Shown here: positions 46,529 through 59,701 of the stretch, piece after piece
Position numbering within the stretch: the first letter of the stretch is position 1
Layout of the letters: the number at the start of each line of letters is the position of its first letter
DNA from: Apostichopus japonicus
Taxonomy: Eukaryota > Echinodermata > Holothuroidea > Aspidochirotida > Stichopodidae
Length of the DNA: 64,000 nt
Assembly (NCBI RefSeq): GCF_037975245.1
Contig: NC_092579.1
Location: forward strand, 4,676,001-4,740,000
Direction: 5' to 3'
Position numbers and translations under genes: made by a program
The notes under the pieces: generated by a model
Told to the model about the DNA's origin: nothing
Databases searched by the model: none
Seen by the model: only the letters and a program-made list of their open reading frames with translations

Positions 46529-48082
46529 CTACGCAGAGTCATCTCTTGAAAGGCAAGTAATTAAATGCGCTATACAAACTAAAAACATCAGGGTTAGTAC
46601 TACAAACGTCACAAAAACGATCAAAATCACGCTTTCCGAAAACAAAACACCGCTTGGAGTCGAACCAACTGTTTGTCCGTCATAATCAAAACTGGTTACC
46701 GTGGTGACCTTTGATTCGCAGAAAATATGGAAAGGAAAACAAACAGTTGTACTTTGATTACCATATCTAGGGTCAACGCATACTGTTAACTTAGGGCGAA
46801 TACCACCAGAAAATGACCATGTGAGGTAATTAAAGAGATTACAATTGCACGTCCAATTATTAAAATAAATGTAAAGCACAAATGGGTTCATGACATCAAA
46901 CATCTGATCTGGTAAACTTGAAAGGTTGTTAGCGGTAAGATCGACACATCGGAGATTTTGGGTACCAATTAATGACAGACCATGTACTGTATGGATCTGA
47001 TTGTTGCGTAAATTGATGGTCTTTAAGTTTATGTTATATTTGAAGGCGCCATTAGGTAGTTGAGTTAGTTTGTTTTCTGCGAGACTTAATCCAACAAGTC
47101 TGGGAAGTTGTCGTAAAAATGATACGGGGACTCTATCAAGGGTGTTTCCATTTAAGAGAAGAGAAGTGAGATTATGGTTTTCAAAACCAAAAACAAATCG
47201 GTCTATCACAGAGATCTGATTTCTGTCAACAAATAGAAGTTTAAGGCCAGTAAACCCACTCAATGTGAAGCCTTTTAAAGATTGCAAAAGATTTCCTGCC
47301 AAGCTTAGAGTTTGACAGGAATTTACTTCGACAGATACATTGGATAGTTCCGTGATTCTGCTATCATCCAGGTAAATGCCGATGAGCTTGGTCAGTTTTG
47401 GTACTCTTTGAAATAGTTCAAAGGAAAACCGATCCAAAATATTATTGGACAGAACTATAGACTTCAAACTGAAGACGCCGTTTAGCGCATCTGGGTGAAC
47501 TTGATTTAAGTCGTTACCATGAACGAACAGTTTTCCAAGTTTATGATTTGTATGAAAGGCATTTTCTGGAATAGTTAGTATGTTATTATAAGAGAGATCA
47601 AGGTACGTGAGATTGGGTAGATTCTCTAATACTTTGATTGGTACTGATGATAATGTATTATATTGAAGATGAAAACTTTTAATCTGTTGATTGTTTTCAA
47701 CTAGAGAATCATTTAAGACTAAAATACCATTCGACGATAACACCAGCGTATCTAGTTGAGGCAATGGTGGAAGGATCACTAATCCATATTGAAGACTTGA
47801 TATATTAGTGAAAGTAACAAGTAGTGTTACGTATCCTTGAAGGGTCGACTCCGCAGGAAACGTGCTTATATTTCTCGTCTGCCCGTTGCAATTTAACGAG
47901 CCATAATAACTTTGACATTGTTCAGAACATGTTGCAACACGAAATACGATGACAGTTATAAACACTATTGATAGTGAGAGAAGTTTCTGTCTAGCTAAGA
48001 ACATGATGACCGAAGTGGTCTTGTGATATGATAGCTTTCCCTTTGAGGTCTCTCTGCAGGGTGAACCTTTTTGGAAAGGCAT
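46529..48082 (-). CDS. LRR3: intronless leucine-rich-repeat transmembrane receptor (A2)
   Basis: 517 codons, same domain order as LRR1; the tail ends CLSRDDSA. It is the positional counterpart of LRR1 in the duplicated block but differs from it at about 40 residues, e.g. LGKLFVHGNDL for LGILFVKGNNL, GNTLDRVP for GNNLHRVP, LRCVDLTANNL for LRFVDLTAYNL, and YIYFNNWTC for DIRFNNWTC. Its N-terminal part matches LRR2 better than LRR1. Confidence 0.9.
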   Translation of the reverse strand: MPFQKGSPCRETSKGKLSYHKTTSVIMFLARQKLLSLSIVFITVIVFRVATCSEQCQSYYGSLNCNGQTRNISTFPAESTLQGYVTLLVTFTNISSLQYGLVILPPLPQLDTLVLSSNGILVLNDSLVENNQQIKSFHLQYNTLSSVPIKVLENLPNLTYLDLSYNNILTIPENAFHTNHKLGKLFVHGNDLNQVHPDALNGVFSLKSIVLSNNILDRFSFELFQRVPKLTKLIGIYLDDSRITELSNVSVEVNSCQTLSLAGNLLQSLKGFTLSGFTGLKLLFVDRNQISVIDRFVFGFENHNLTSLLLNGNTLDRVPVSFLRQLPRLVGLSLAENKLTQLPNGAFKYNINLKTINLRNNQIHTVHGLSLIGTQNLRCVDLTANNLSSLPDQMFDVMNPFVLYIYFNNWTCNCNLFNYLTWSFSGGIRPKLTVCVDPRYGNQSTTVCFPFHIFCESKVTTVTSFDYDGQTVGSTPSGVLFSESVILIVFVTFVVLTLMFLVCIAHLITCLSRDDSA

Positions 48083-48147
48083 ATATCGGCGGTTGGCTCA
48101 GTCTATAGTTGTATCTATTTCAAAACTATACTTGTTAAGCTAAAGCA

Positions 48148-48306
48148 CTAAGTTAATTCTTGAAGTTTCTTACTCCTAACCGTAACGTATGTGTTTATGG
48201 ATTTTATGATCTCAGTCAGTTTCAGTTGATCTTTAGAAATCGCTTTTTTACTCGTTGGTTCCTTGTGGACGTCAATCTGTAAGTTAAAATCACCAACCGT
48301 TACCAT
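48148..48306 (-). pseudogene. CR1-type endonuclease remnant upstream of LRR3
   Basis: Same frame as at 25,180-25,338 (MVTVGDFNLQID...), essentially identical. Confidence 0.55.
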
Positions 48307-50750
48307 GAAGCAAGTTAACTACTATATATATATGATCATGAACAACTGGTCGAAATGAAATCGCAGTTCCAATCGCAAATGCGTAGCGCTTCGTCCGAGT
48401 GTCAAAAGATAGTGAGAAAACTTTAACAAGTCTATACTCTTCAACGAAACAATTGAATTATATTTCTCTTACTGTAAAAACGATTGCAGCTCACCGTGCT
48501 ACGACCAACCTCTGAACCTTCTGTAAAACAATTCACTTCAATGCATACATTGAAGACTGTGCGGGGGTGTGAAGCTTTCAGTTGATGCAAACCACATTAA
48601 GAGACAAAACAACAAAATACCTCCTGGCACGGAGGAAAAATAGAACTAGTATATATTTTACTTCATTTTCTCTGAGATCGTTAGTGACCACGGTCTCAAC
48701 GGGAGAGAAACTCGTTATTCAACTGCTGCTTTGTGTCATTTGCGAAATTACATTTATTTGCCTTCTTCCCTACCAAGTGTTTCTCTCAGTAAACAGAGGA
48801 ATCCTTGCAGTTGCTCATTAACAGTGTACATAATCGGAAATAATAGGCGTCTTTAGTAGCATATACACTTGTAATTATGCAACAGGTATAAGTGGCTTCA
48901 TCTGCCAAATGCAAGGAAATTCCTTGCCAAACCTGATAGCAATCGGCCAAATGACAAAATAGGGAAATCTGCAAAACTAAAGACCCCAGACAAAGCGGCA
49001 TGACAAGTGCCAAAAAATGCAGACAGCAAAACTGCAGTGTGGTTTCGATGATGCTACATGAATAATTTTTTATCAATGTGACACACTAGGCTTTAGGGTA
49101 TAGCCAGAATTAAAAACATACTTTAATCTAAGTAGTAAAACAAATGGCATTGAGATATAACAAACAATATTAACATTGGCAGCTAATGACCGAGATGGAA
49201 ACTTTTCTTGCATTCAGCATACAGGTTGATCTCTACCAAAAACAACAGGCTTCTTCTGCCTAATGTGTTACACCTACAAGACGTACATTAAGCAGGTTCC
49301 CAAAATTTTGCGTCTGGTTTGCCTCTAAAACATCTATCTAGGCGACAGTTGATTTTCAAAAACGGCGCTTGGGCATTTCCCAATTATTACATCTAACCCT
49401 GAAATTTTTATTCGGCACTCGACAAATGCGTATTACCAAATACGACGAAAAACAACAACGGAAGCAAAGATATAATACCGATGATTCACAATGATATAGT
49501 CCATTCCAATAGCAACTGTTACTAAGTCAGATAAAGATTGTAGTTATGTTTAGGTGTTGTCGGATTGGGAAAGGAATTGGCAGACGAGAAAGTAGACGAA
49601 AGGGCAGTTATATGTACAATGAAATAAAATACAACTGTCCTTGTTATTACATAAAATTATACACAAAAAAACACAACGTACCGGTACTTACAAACTTAGA
49701 CCTTAAGTTAACGCGCGCAGAGGTACCTCCTTTTGGTAGGGTGCAGTGATGTAGGGGTTGGTCCGACCGCTTGGTACGAGACTGGTGATGTTACTGCGTT
49801 TTCCACAGGTAAGTATTTATAAAAGTACAGGTAAGCAGGTTATTAATTCTGACTGATTACGATAAATAAGACATCGGTGCTGGGCAGAGTTACAGGAAAC
49901 GGAAAAGGGTTGTTATAAGGTAAAAATTCCAGACAGGTTCACATGTTATGACAAGAAGGAATAACTCAAACAGCAGAAGCCGAGGATCTGAGAGGCTGCG
50001 TCACGGGAAAGAGGCATAGAGCTACGTGGAACTGCTCGTTATATAGGGAGTTCAGCCGACCCGTAACCGCACCTTAGTATTCAGCATGACGTGGCTTGAC
50101 AATAAGGAATTCGGCCACAAACTAAGAATGGTGAACACGGTATCCAGACAAAAACAAATTGACTTTGCATAACACAACGTATCGACAAACAGTACAACGT
50201 TTCATTACACACCTTTGTGCACAGGGATGTATGCAGCGACGTACATGGCAAAGCTAGCGACACACTTAAGTCAATGGAGATTTGGTCGAGGCTTTTGATT
50301 ATCATCTTCGGATGCCCTAAGTTTCTATTACCAACAGCCTCTTCTATTCTTATGTAGCGTATCTTACATGTTATCCAATAGGCTGGTCGGTGGGAGATAC
50401 GGTGGATTATAAAACAAGTTTTCCACAATTTGACCCCTGGTAACTCAAAAAAACATTTGAATTCCACACAAAAAATAGGCTATTTGTACTTGACGTGTCA
50501 CAACTACATATTAGATTGGTCCAAGCTTCCCTACTTGAATGATCGTGTTTACAATGTTTTCACAACTTGACCTCTGGTGATCCCAAATAATATTCCCCCC
50601 CCCCCCCCTATCGTTTACAAAGCTGAGGGAATCCTGCCAATTCCCTGCAAATTTGCTGAAAGGATCCCATAAAATCGAGTAAACGGATATCTTAAAAGCT
50701 TAAATTTGGTCAGAAAAGCATTAATGGACTGAAAATTGCTTCGCATCTGG
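48307..50750. other. A2 upstream region, non-coding
   Basis: Near-identical copy of 25,339-27,780, including the short frames there. No gene recognised. The near identity over this length dates the duplication as recent. Confidence 0.5.
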
Positions 50751-50756
50751 CAAAAA

Positions 50757-51500
50757 CATATCCCTAATAAACAGTAAACCGGCGTCGTGAAGTTTTTGTC
50801 ATAAACAATGTATTATCAATAACATTATTGTTCCAAAGGATTTGCTCACCAAAGTGATCCGAAGGTATTTTAAAGGTAGCCTTACTGCAAGTTATACAAA
50901 TTTGCCTGATGAAGTAATTTTTTATACAGGAAATATCCTGGTCATGAAAATTACAATTGAAAGCAACTCTATACCAAACGGTGACAGAGAGTAATGAAAT
51001 GAAAGATACCCCAAGTTGGCATTATTTCAATAGCGCTTGACTCAAGAGGTTTTAAGAGCATTAGCAAATTCTGTAAACATGTATTACTTTTACCCCCACC
51101 CCTCTTCAATTGGATTATACATAGTAAGTCTCCTAACTTTATCAGTTTTACCGTTTCAAAGTCGAAAATAGTAGCCTACTCTGGATTTGATTAATTAAAT
51201 CTTTTGGAGGTTTTGGCAGAACCTGAAAAAGAAAACAAGTTGGCTGATTGCAAAAGATTTCCAATAGGTATAAAATCAATAAAGTGCAGAAGACCCGCAA
51301 TATTATTTGCCGTAGTGTGATTGATCAATTCCAGCACAGAACGAATATTTTCCCCAATAAACTTGATTTTGAAAAAAAAACACAGTTTGATTATCCCCAA
51401 CAGTATTGTCGACGATTCGTTTTAACTTGTTAGCCAATGCTTTTGCTCCTATCTTGTAGTCAGTGTTAAGAAGACTAATTGGCCTATAGTTAGTTATAAA
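50757..51500 (-). pseudogene. L1/Tx1-like LINE, RT and C-terminal part (A2)
   Basis: Copy of 27,790-28,535 with the same FIGENIRSVLELINHTT motif and a few further small indels. Confidence 0.75.
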
Positions 51501-51502
51501 CT

Positions 51503-52275
51503 AGAAGCTACAACTGGAAGCTAGAAGCTACAAAATAGAAGATGCGGTGGGGTTTGACTATTTTTTAATAATGAATTAAGTTTCAATTGCATACCTGATA
51601 TATCACTTTTTAATGATTCAATTGAGTCATTGTTCATTGAGGTTAATGCCCACAAAGTAAAGGATACATATATTATTGGTGTTGTATACAGACCACCCGG
51701 TAGCTCACTGGAAGGTTTTAGTTTTAATATACAAAATATATGTCATAAACTAACAGAAAGTCGTTGCAAATGTTACATAATGGGTGATCGTAAGATTAAG
51801 TTGTCAAATAATACACCCAAGCCGAAAAGGTGTGAGCTTATATTTGTTCTCAACGTGTAGCATATTATGCATTTATATGCCAGGGTGTTATAACACACTA
51901 ACAGGTGTTATGTTTTGGGAGCATGCGAGAGCTAGATATGTTAAAGATACAATACAGTAAATCGTAGTGGTATTATATATATATTTTTTTTTATTTATAT
52001 ATATATATATATATATTTTTTTATTTTTATATAATATATAATATAAAATTATTTTTTATTTTTTATATTGCTTTATATTTATATATATATATATATTTTT
52101 AACACAGGCCGCAATAAAATGTGCCTCTAGCATAACACGTGTTATCATGTTATAACACAGATGCATATAAATGCGCAATATATTCAAGTCGAAAACGCTA
52201 TTATAAGCAACTGTACAATTCGGTTCGGGTGAATAATAAAGCATCCTCTGGCTTTTTACAGAATCTCTATTTGAA
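51503..52275 (+). mobile_element. Jockey/CR1-like LINE, endonuclease part only (A2)
   Basis: Keeps IIGVVYRPPGSSLEGFSF and the MITE, then stops within the word GCATCCTCTGGCTTTTTACAGAA. The RT region and tail present in A1 are missing. About 15 bp of filler (TCTCTATTTGAATGT) precedes L1/Tx1 sequence. Confidence 0.85.
51861..52184. mobile_element. Palindromic MITE-like insert (A2)
   Basis: Copy of 28,897-29,212, same site; the AT core differs in length by a few bases. Confidence 0.7.
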
Positions 52276-52660
52276 TGTTGAGAAACTATCACTACCAGGA
52301 GATTTACCATGAGGCATTGGTCATAAGGCTTTTTGATATTGATCAAAAGTAATGGGCTCGTCACAAAAGCTGGAGTCCGATTCCTCTGAGTGAAAGTCAG
52401 GCGAATCTCTAATAAAACGAAATGATAACATGGTGCATGAGAGTATAAAGACTATAAAAAAAACGTATTTCACGAAGAATAGCTCCACTGTTAGTGGTGA
52501 CATTGCCCCCATTGACATTTAAACTAAAAATATTGTTGTTTGCTTTGTTTCGCCTTTTCTAATTTCAGAAAATGTTTAGTGCTTTTTTCACCAGCTTCAA
52601 CCCAACGAGAACTCGACCGAACAATAATGACATGAAGCTTGCCATCATGGTCATGGGCAT
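52276..52660 (-). pseudogene. L1/Tx1-like LINE, linker before RT (A2)
   Basis: Minus strand reads RSSSRWVEAGEKSTKHFLKL, then DEPITFDQYQKAL. Better preserved than the A1 copy in the upstream part. Confidence 0.75.
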
Positions 52661-53785
52661 CGATCATGGGGGGGGGGGAACGGGGGACATGTACCCCCCC
52701 CCCCAATATTTTAGGTGGGGGGATATAGTATCTAAAATCCCCACAATATTTGGTGGCATAGTCTTTTTGTGTGGCTATAAATAGAAAGTAATTAATGCGT
52801 GAGATTATTTATCCAAATCATATGTGGCGGTAGCTAAAACTTCATCCACATCTACATCCACATGCTGTATGAGGTAAATGACTCTTCGTGGTCGTTTCTG
52901 TGACCTGTGACCGAATAGCATGTTGTCACTCATGATTATTATCATAATGTCTGTACATCTCTTGTGTATGAGTGTAAGTACGTACAATCATATATATGAC
53001 CCACATCGATAAAACATATGGGTTCAATGGGTTTCCATTTGGCCTGTTTCCTACAAGATTTCTAACCGCAGGCGCGTAGCCAGGGGTGAAGGGGAAGACC
53101 GCCCCCCCCCCCCTCGAGCATATTATTTGTATTTATTTTTATGATATCGAAGTTTTATAGTAGCCGTTATATGAGGTTTTAATATTTGTACACCAATAAA
53201 TTAACTGTGTCTGAATTTTCGAAAATTCCCTGACCAACATTCTTCATCATACTTCCATCTACTCGTGCAATTTTGACCAGTCTGTTAGGGGTTGAAGGGT
53301 TTTATTTTCTGTATTGATGTCCATAGATGATATTTTGTGCAACATTATGGGCATGTTTTGAAGTGAATTTATGATTCAAATTCTGAACAAATAATGGGCT
53401 TTAAACCTTGAAAAGTGGGGCAGACGGGTATTTGTGGGACGTTACGTAGTATTACCTACAAAAGCAATGATCCACAGGAGATGCGATGCGGTCGATCATG
53501 ATGTGTGACTGGTGACAATCTTGAAAAAGGTTATGGATGAAAAAAAACTATTGGGAAAAACTTGGTTCTCAGGCAAAAGTGTACATCTGGTTGGTCATTT
53601 TCAGTGCCATTTCCGGTGATCTGGGGGGGGGGGGGGGCTATCACAACCAGAAATTTTCTTGTACTCTGCGCGCCAACCGATGGTGCAATTGATGGCGCTA
53701 CACATAAATTACGTTTTGTAACGAGTTGGTTGTGTACCAATTCGCGCCCCCCCCCCCCCCCGGGTTAGAAAATCCTGAATACGTC
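52661..53785. mobile_element. Composite insertion with hAT-like termini (A2)
   Basis: Copy of 32,310-33,427. The terminus reads GCAGGCGCGTAGCCAGGGG at about 53,068. G and C homopolymer runs are longer than in A1 (near 52,668, 53,102, 53,627 and 53,750), a pattern prone to sequencing error. Confidence 0.4.
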
Positions 53786-54150
53786 CCTGATTAGTATTGA
53801 AGAATTTAAGTGACGAGGAACATCATTGAAGAAAGCAGGATTATCTTGGTTAGGGCCATAGGTACAGACCATGGTAAAGAGCCGATGATTGTAGCAAAAG
53901 TCAACAATAATACATCTACCATGCACTTTAACAATGTCAACAGAAAGATTGCATTAAAAAGAATAGCAACACCTTTACTTAAAGCAGTGCCATTATTAGT
54001 CCACAAGCCCTCCAAGTCAGGGGAACTTTGCGTTTCCTGCATAAGAATGGTATTAAAGCGGTTGCGATGAAAATATGCAAATTGTTGTCTACGATTATTA
54101 CTTTGCCTTAAGCCCCTGACATTAGAGGAGCAAATCTTAATATCAGCGAG
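53786..54150 (-). pseudogene. L1/Tx1-like LINE endonuclease (A2)
   Basis: Copy of 33,428-33,800; here the ETQSSPDLEGLW and GTALSKGVAILFNA parts lie in one frame. Confidence 0.75.
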
Positions 54151-54539
54151 GGAAATGAAAAATGAATATGAATCGAAATGTGAAATTCATTCCTTGCATC
54201 CAATTGTACTAACGACGAAAAACAAAGTTGAGATGGATATAAAGTCCACAAATACACGAACACAGAAAAACACAAATAAAATCCATAAAAGCAGTCAAAA
54301 GAGAAGCATCATGTCCGGGATCTACTTGGTAAACAAAAGTCCCGTTGATGGTTTCTTGTGGGGATGTATTCCAATGTTGACAGAGTATTGCTGGACAGCA
54401 GGAATGACAAAATAATTTTAGAATAGATTGGAGCCATAATGTAGGGGAATGGTGCAGTAATTTAGTGGCCGTCAGGAAAGACATCATTCCTCTCTAGAGG
54501 CCTCCAGAAAATAATGATTATCATCATAATAATAATTAT

Positions 54540-55636
54540 ATGACCTCGATCGGTCGTAATGTTGTTGTCAAAACATTTGCTTTGTCGCAGCTTGTTTTTC
54601 TCATTTACTTAAGATCTTACGGAAAAGAACTTATTTTTTACTTTAATTGCTCAGAGAATAACATCATAAATATTTCAAATCCTTTCATTTACCAAATCGT
54701 TAGTGCGTGGTGTGAAATTTCAGTTATGAACCCGAATAGTAACTTTGGAAATCAAATTATCTGGAAATATTCCCACATACGTATTAACAATGATATTATT
54801 TTGTACAAGAATTTACCCTTGAAAAATGTATATTATGTTGGGGATTTGTTTAATAATGACGGGAGACCTCTCCTGTTTGATTGTTTTAAGCGCAAATTCC
54901 ATATTATGCGTTTTCCTTTCACCCTATATTGGGGTTTAATTGATAGTACCCCGAAAAGTTGGAGAGGGGCTGCTTGCGTTAGAAATAATATTGATAATGA
55001 CAACATAATTCTATTCAATGAAGTTCTAAAAGCCTCATCAGTCTCCCAACTAGTTTATAAGCGCCATTTGCGTCGTCTATGAGACATACCAACCGCCATT
55101 GCAAAGTGGAATGCGACCTTCACCAACTTAACCTACAAAGACTGGCATCGCTCCTTTCATATGCCGTATCGCACTGTCTCTGAAGCTTAAATCCAATTAT
55201 TCCAGTTCAAATTTATTCATAGAATTGTTGCCACGAATAGGCTTCTTTCATTGATGGGTAAAAGTGATTCAGATCTTTGTACCTTACTTAAAATTGAAAC
55301 TGAGAATATTGAGCACTTATTTTGGAAATCTCCCATAACTGCCTCTTTTATTATAGATGTTGAAAATATGTTTCTTAAGAAGCAGTTCTTTTTTTCAAAG
55401 CAGGATATCTTTTTTTGGTTATAACAACGGTAGGGGACATACCTATAACTTTCTGATAATTCATATGAAATACTTTATTTATGATTGCAAAAGGAATGAA
55501 CGAAATCCATTAATCAATGAGTTTTTCTTTAAATTCAAATTCATAAACAATATTGAAAGGTTCAACTATTTAAGAATTTCCAGGTTTAGAAAACATAAAG
55601 TTACTTTTGTGGAGTTATGGCACGCCTTTCCCTTAT
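54540..55636 (+). pseudogene. L1/Tx1-like LINE C-terminal fragment (A2)
   Basis: Copy of 34,188-35,285 with five or so residue differences in the 180-codon frame. Confidence 0.7.
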
Positions 55637-55638
55637 GT

Positions 55639-55893
<255 letters not shown>

Positions 55894-56069
55894 AAAGAAG
55901 GAGCGGCACTGGTGAAAGTTCTTCGACCAAAAGACTTGATCTGGAAGTGAGCCTGCGACTGATCGTATCACTCAGATATTATAGTTCTAATCCACGCAGG
56001 GCCTTGTAGAAACAGGACTTTCAAGTGTATCCTGTAGTAGAGTATTCGCTCTTTAAAATGTGAACAACG

Positions 56070-56720
56070 GAGAATGGGTGTGATATGGTTAAACTACTTG
56101 GACTGTGTGATAATTATAAGTGCCGTATATAGTAGGTACGTTGAAGATAGTGTAGTTGCTTGTCAGACAAGCCATACACAATTGAATTAGCATAATCCAG
56201 TTTGGCAGTACTTTTCAGTAAGACATTTCCTGATGTTAGCCATTTACGAAGGACAATGTTTATCGAATATCTTTGTACACAGATAAGAGTGTTTTATCAG
56301 TGCTACTGTATAAAACTTCCTGTATGCTGACTGAAAGGTTTCAGTTGGGAATTTGTAGATAAATCGGCGTTTACTTGTGCAGCCACCTCCTTTTTGATGA
56401 GTTTGGAAATGACAGGTAATTTTGAGACGGGACGGAAGTTACTCGGTTTTCCGGATCAAGGGTCGTTTCTTCACAAGTGTTGTAGAACTGCACGATTTGG
56501 AGGTTCAGTTACAACAACGGACTCAAAGACAGATTGACTATGAAAGTAATTACAGTATTTGAGTATTTTGCTCAAACATAACTTAATATTGATGTAGGCA
56601 GAGGGTCCACACAGTTGGACTTGCTTTGGTCCGCCATGATTGAACCAACGACATCTTTGGAAACGAGTCTAAATGAATTCAATGATGAGGTAGCGATAGT
56701 TTCTGCATAACTGAAATCAG
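56070..56720 (-). pseudogene. CR1-type RT remnant, B2 downstream flank
   Basis: Copy of the B1 remnant at 35,850-36,480; no long frame is left. Confidence 0.6.
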
Positions 56721-57254
56721 TTGTGATTTCTGGTGCATCAAAAGCTGTCACTTTTTAATTATACATGGACAAACAACATTGTTCACGCAGTAAACACATG
56801 TATTCATATCAAATGCAATATTTCTAACAATCTACATGATAAATTTACTGAGACCCATTATGTCCATACGTATAGGCACCTAAACCACATAACCAGAATA
56901 TAACCCACAAAGTTTGGGCGACACCTTTACAATCAATCTACAGATTGACAATGTCCAGATGTGTGAAAAATGGTGCAAAACGGAAATAAAATGAAATAAC
57001 ATGAAATACATAACAAATATAAAGTACATACAAAATACATAAAAAAAAAAGCAATCCCGATCCCAGCTATCTAAGCTGCTTAAGCTTTTTCAAAGCAAAC
57101 GGATCAGATCAAGTATTGTATGGCAACAAGCCTTGCGGTGTAAACACCCTTAGCAACATGATGACCAAATTTCCGCATGAAGTGTACTTATCATAGGGTG
57201 CAAGCAACAACGATCTATAACTCATTGGCTTATGTCTACCGTTAGGCGTGACTG

Positions 57255-57970
57255 ATCGAGAATACAGCAGCAATGCATCAAGTAATGCACGTTTAAAAAA
57301 AAACAGCAAAGTTCGTTATTCTCCAGAAGATGTACTGTTTTATATTCTGGTTCACACGTATTCGTCTGATTAAATGTTAAAGCCATATATAGTAAAACAA
57401 ACGTGAACTGCTTGTTTAAGAACTTTCTCGACGGAATTGTTCACGTGTGTTCACGACTCAACGGTATCTATATAGCGTAGCGCAGTATCACGTGTGTGCT
57501 GTAGGACGTATCCCGCAATGACGTTATGTCAGTCAGTGTATCGTACGTTGTACGTCTCGACATGAACACATCGGTCCGTGTTGCTATGCCACTTGGACGC
57601 AGGCGTAGTATGACATTCCGTCAGACCGTTATGCTGTACACGTAGTGTTGTTCAATGTATAACCTATTATAGTCATTCTTGTTATTTTATTTGCGCATTT
57701 ATATTGCTTTGAGACTTTCACCATTATAATAAAAGTAAAAAAACGGGGCACCCTTTCGAGACAATTGTTGTTAATCTTTTTAGTTAAATTGTAACATTTT
57801 GGAATGAAAATTAATGTTTCTTTAGTACTTTGAATGAATGAACAGAGTTAATCAACGGTCTACCTTGCGTTTATCGCAGGATATACGTTCTCGGCGGTAT
57901 ACCCATATCGCTGGATGCACTCGGCTTGATTAACCCCCCGTTCGAGCATAAATCTGCGATGAACGCAAGG
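57255..57970. mobile_element. B2 copy of the B-unit-specific insert
   Basis: Counterpart of 36,985-37,655 with the same foldback end; it has extra sequence around 57,330-57,385 not seen in B1. Confidence 0.5.
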
Positions 57971-59255
57971 TCGACTGTTGATTGTAGACCCTCATTAAGT
58001 CATTATAAGCACAATTAAATACAGTTTATTCTTAACCAACGTTATGCAACTAATAACAGATGTTAAATTGCAGTACTTTTACATTCATAATGTTCATCTG
58101 TTATTTTACAGAACGGGCAATAATTGCTCACGCTAAATAATGTATCCCGCGACTTTAACCCTAAAAAATACTGTTATATCGTACAACAATGACATTAGAA
58201 ATAACTATACAGAATGAAGTTGAACTGTAGCAGTTGGCTGAATTCAAATTGTTATTCTACAGGTAATACTCAGCACCGAAGAGACTATTACTGTTCGGAA
58301 TGTATAACTAACGTTAGGCTATAGCCTCAATATAAAATCATAGACCTCAATGTTGACGTCATGCATTGGATCTAAAACTAGAGATCGGTTCGTCGTCAGT
58401 CTGGCAGCATCTGTGAGACTGTGAGACTTAAACTCGACACCACAAAACTAATAACACTTACCGTCATGTGACCCGGTACAGTTAGTGCTCTGTTCATTAC
58501 AAAAATGTTTGCAAAACTATAGTCAAAACTTCGAAATGAAAATATCAACATTTTGAGATGAGACTAGTCACCATTTCGAGATAAAAGTTTTCACAATTTT
58601 GAGATGAAAAATTCATCTTTTAAGACGGAAAAGTCAAACGTTTGAGTTGAGAGAGCATATATTTTTTAGAATTAAATTCGTTATTTCGAGATAAAACGTC
58701 AAACCTATGAATAAATATCTACATTTCGAGTCAAAAAAACAAATAGAAAAAAAGATCAAATCTTTAGATAACGTCGAGAACTTTTTTTCTCATTTCCTTA
58801 ACCACTGTAGTTTCACCTTTCTGACTAAATTAAAGGAATATTCCTGTGGTGGACAATATAACAGATATCTAATTCTTTCTGAATGTTGAGAATTTCGTAA
58901 AAAAATGCAATGTTATTATTCCCCTCTTTCAATTAATTGCTGAAATATTATCACGAAAAAAAACCCCATTTCAGCTCAAATTAGCAGCCGTTTTTCTGTT
59001 GTTAATCAGTTTCCCCTTTGAAGCGTGTAAAATGCATACGAACACGATGGGCATCGAACTCAAGCAGAGTGAAAGACTACCATGGGAGGAGCCATTATTT
59101 TAAAGACGGACAACGTTCTGATGTCGGTTAACCGGAGTCGCATGTAAGGGATCCTTACCCGTAGAAAAGTGAAATTGTAGACTTCCAATGGTACATTTGA
59201 GGCATATTTAGACTTTAAATCATATACAAATTAAGTAAACATGCAATTGAGGTTG
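57971..59255. other. Downstream flank of LRR4 (B2), non-coding
   Basis: Copy of 37,656-38,970 with the minisatellite at 58,520-58,780. Confidence 0.5.
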
Positions 59256-59257
59256 TG

Positions 59258-59503
59258 CTAATCGCTATTTCTAACTTGTGTGTGTATCAAGGGGCAAAGT
59301 TGGACCAACCCCACCCACCCCCTGCTTCCCATGGATCCGTGCCCCAATACGTAGTCATTTCTCGGAAGGCAGGTAAATGAGTTATACAAATTAAGAACTA
59401 ATAATATCAGAGTGAGTACTATAAACGTCACAAAAACGATTGAAAAATGACGTGTTCCGAAAAGAAAAATACTGCCTGAAGTCAGGCTAACTGTATGTAT
59501 CAT
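59258..59503 (-). pseudogene. Second copy of the LRR membrane-segment region (B2)
   Basis: 81-codon frame IHTVSLTSGSIFLFGTRHF, FVTFIVLTLILLVLNLYN, FTCLPRNDYVLGHG and onward to QVRNSD, ending as in A1. Confidence 0.75.
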
Positions 59504-59701
59504 ACTAAATTTTCAGACATGGAATGGTGCATGCGGAGGTATATTTAGACAAGAAATCGTAGGTCTAAATTGGTGAATTCATACAAAGTTGTGCTAATGA
59601 ATATTTTTAACTTATATGCGCGTGGACTACTCACTCCCAATCTCATCCTCGCTTGACTACGCAGAGTCATCTTTTGAAAGGCAAGTAATAAAATGCGCTA
59701 T

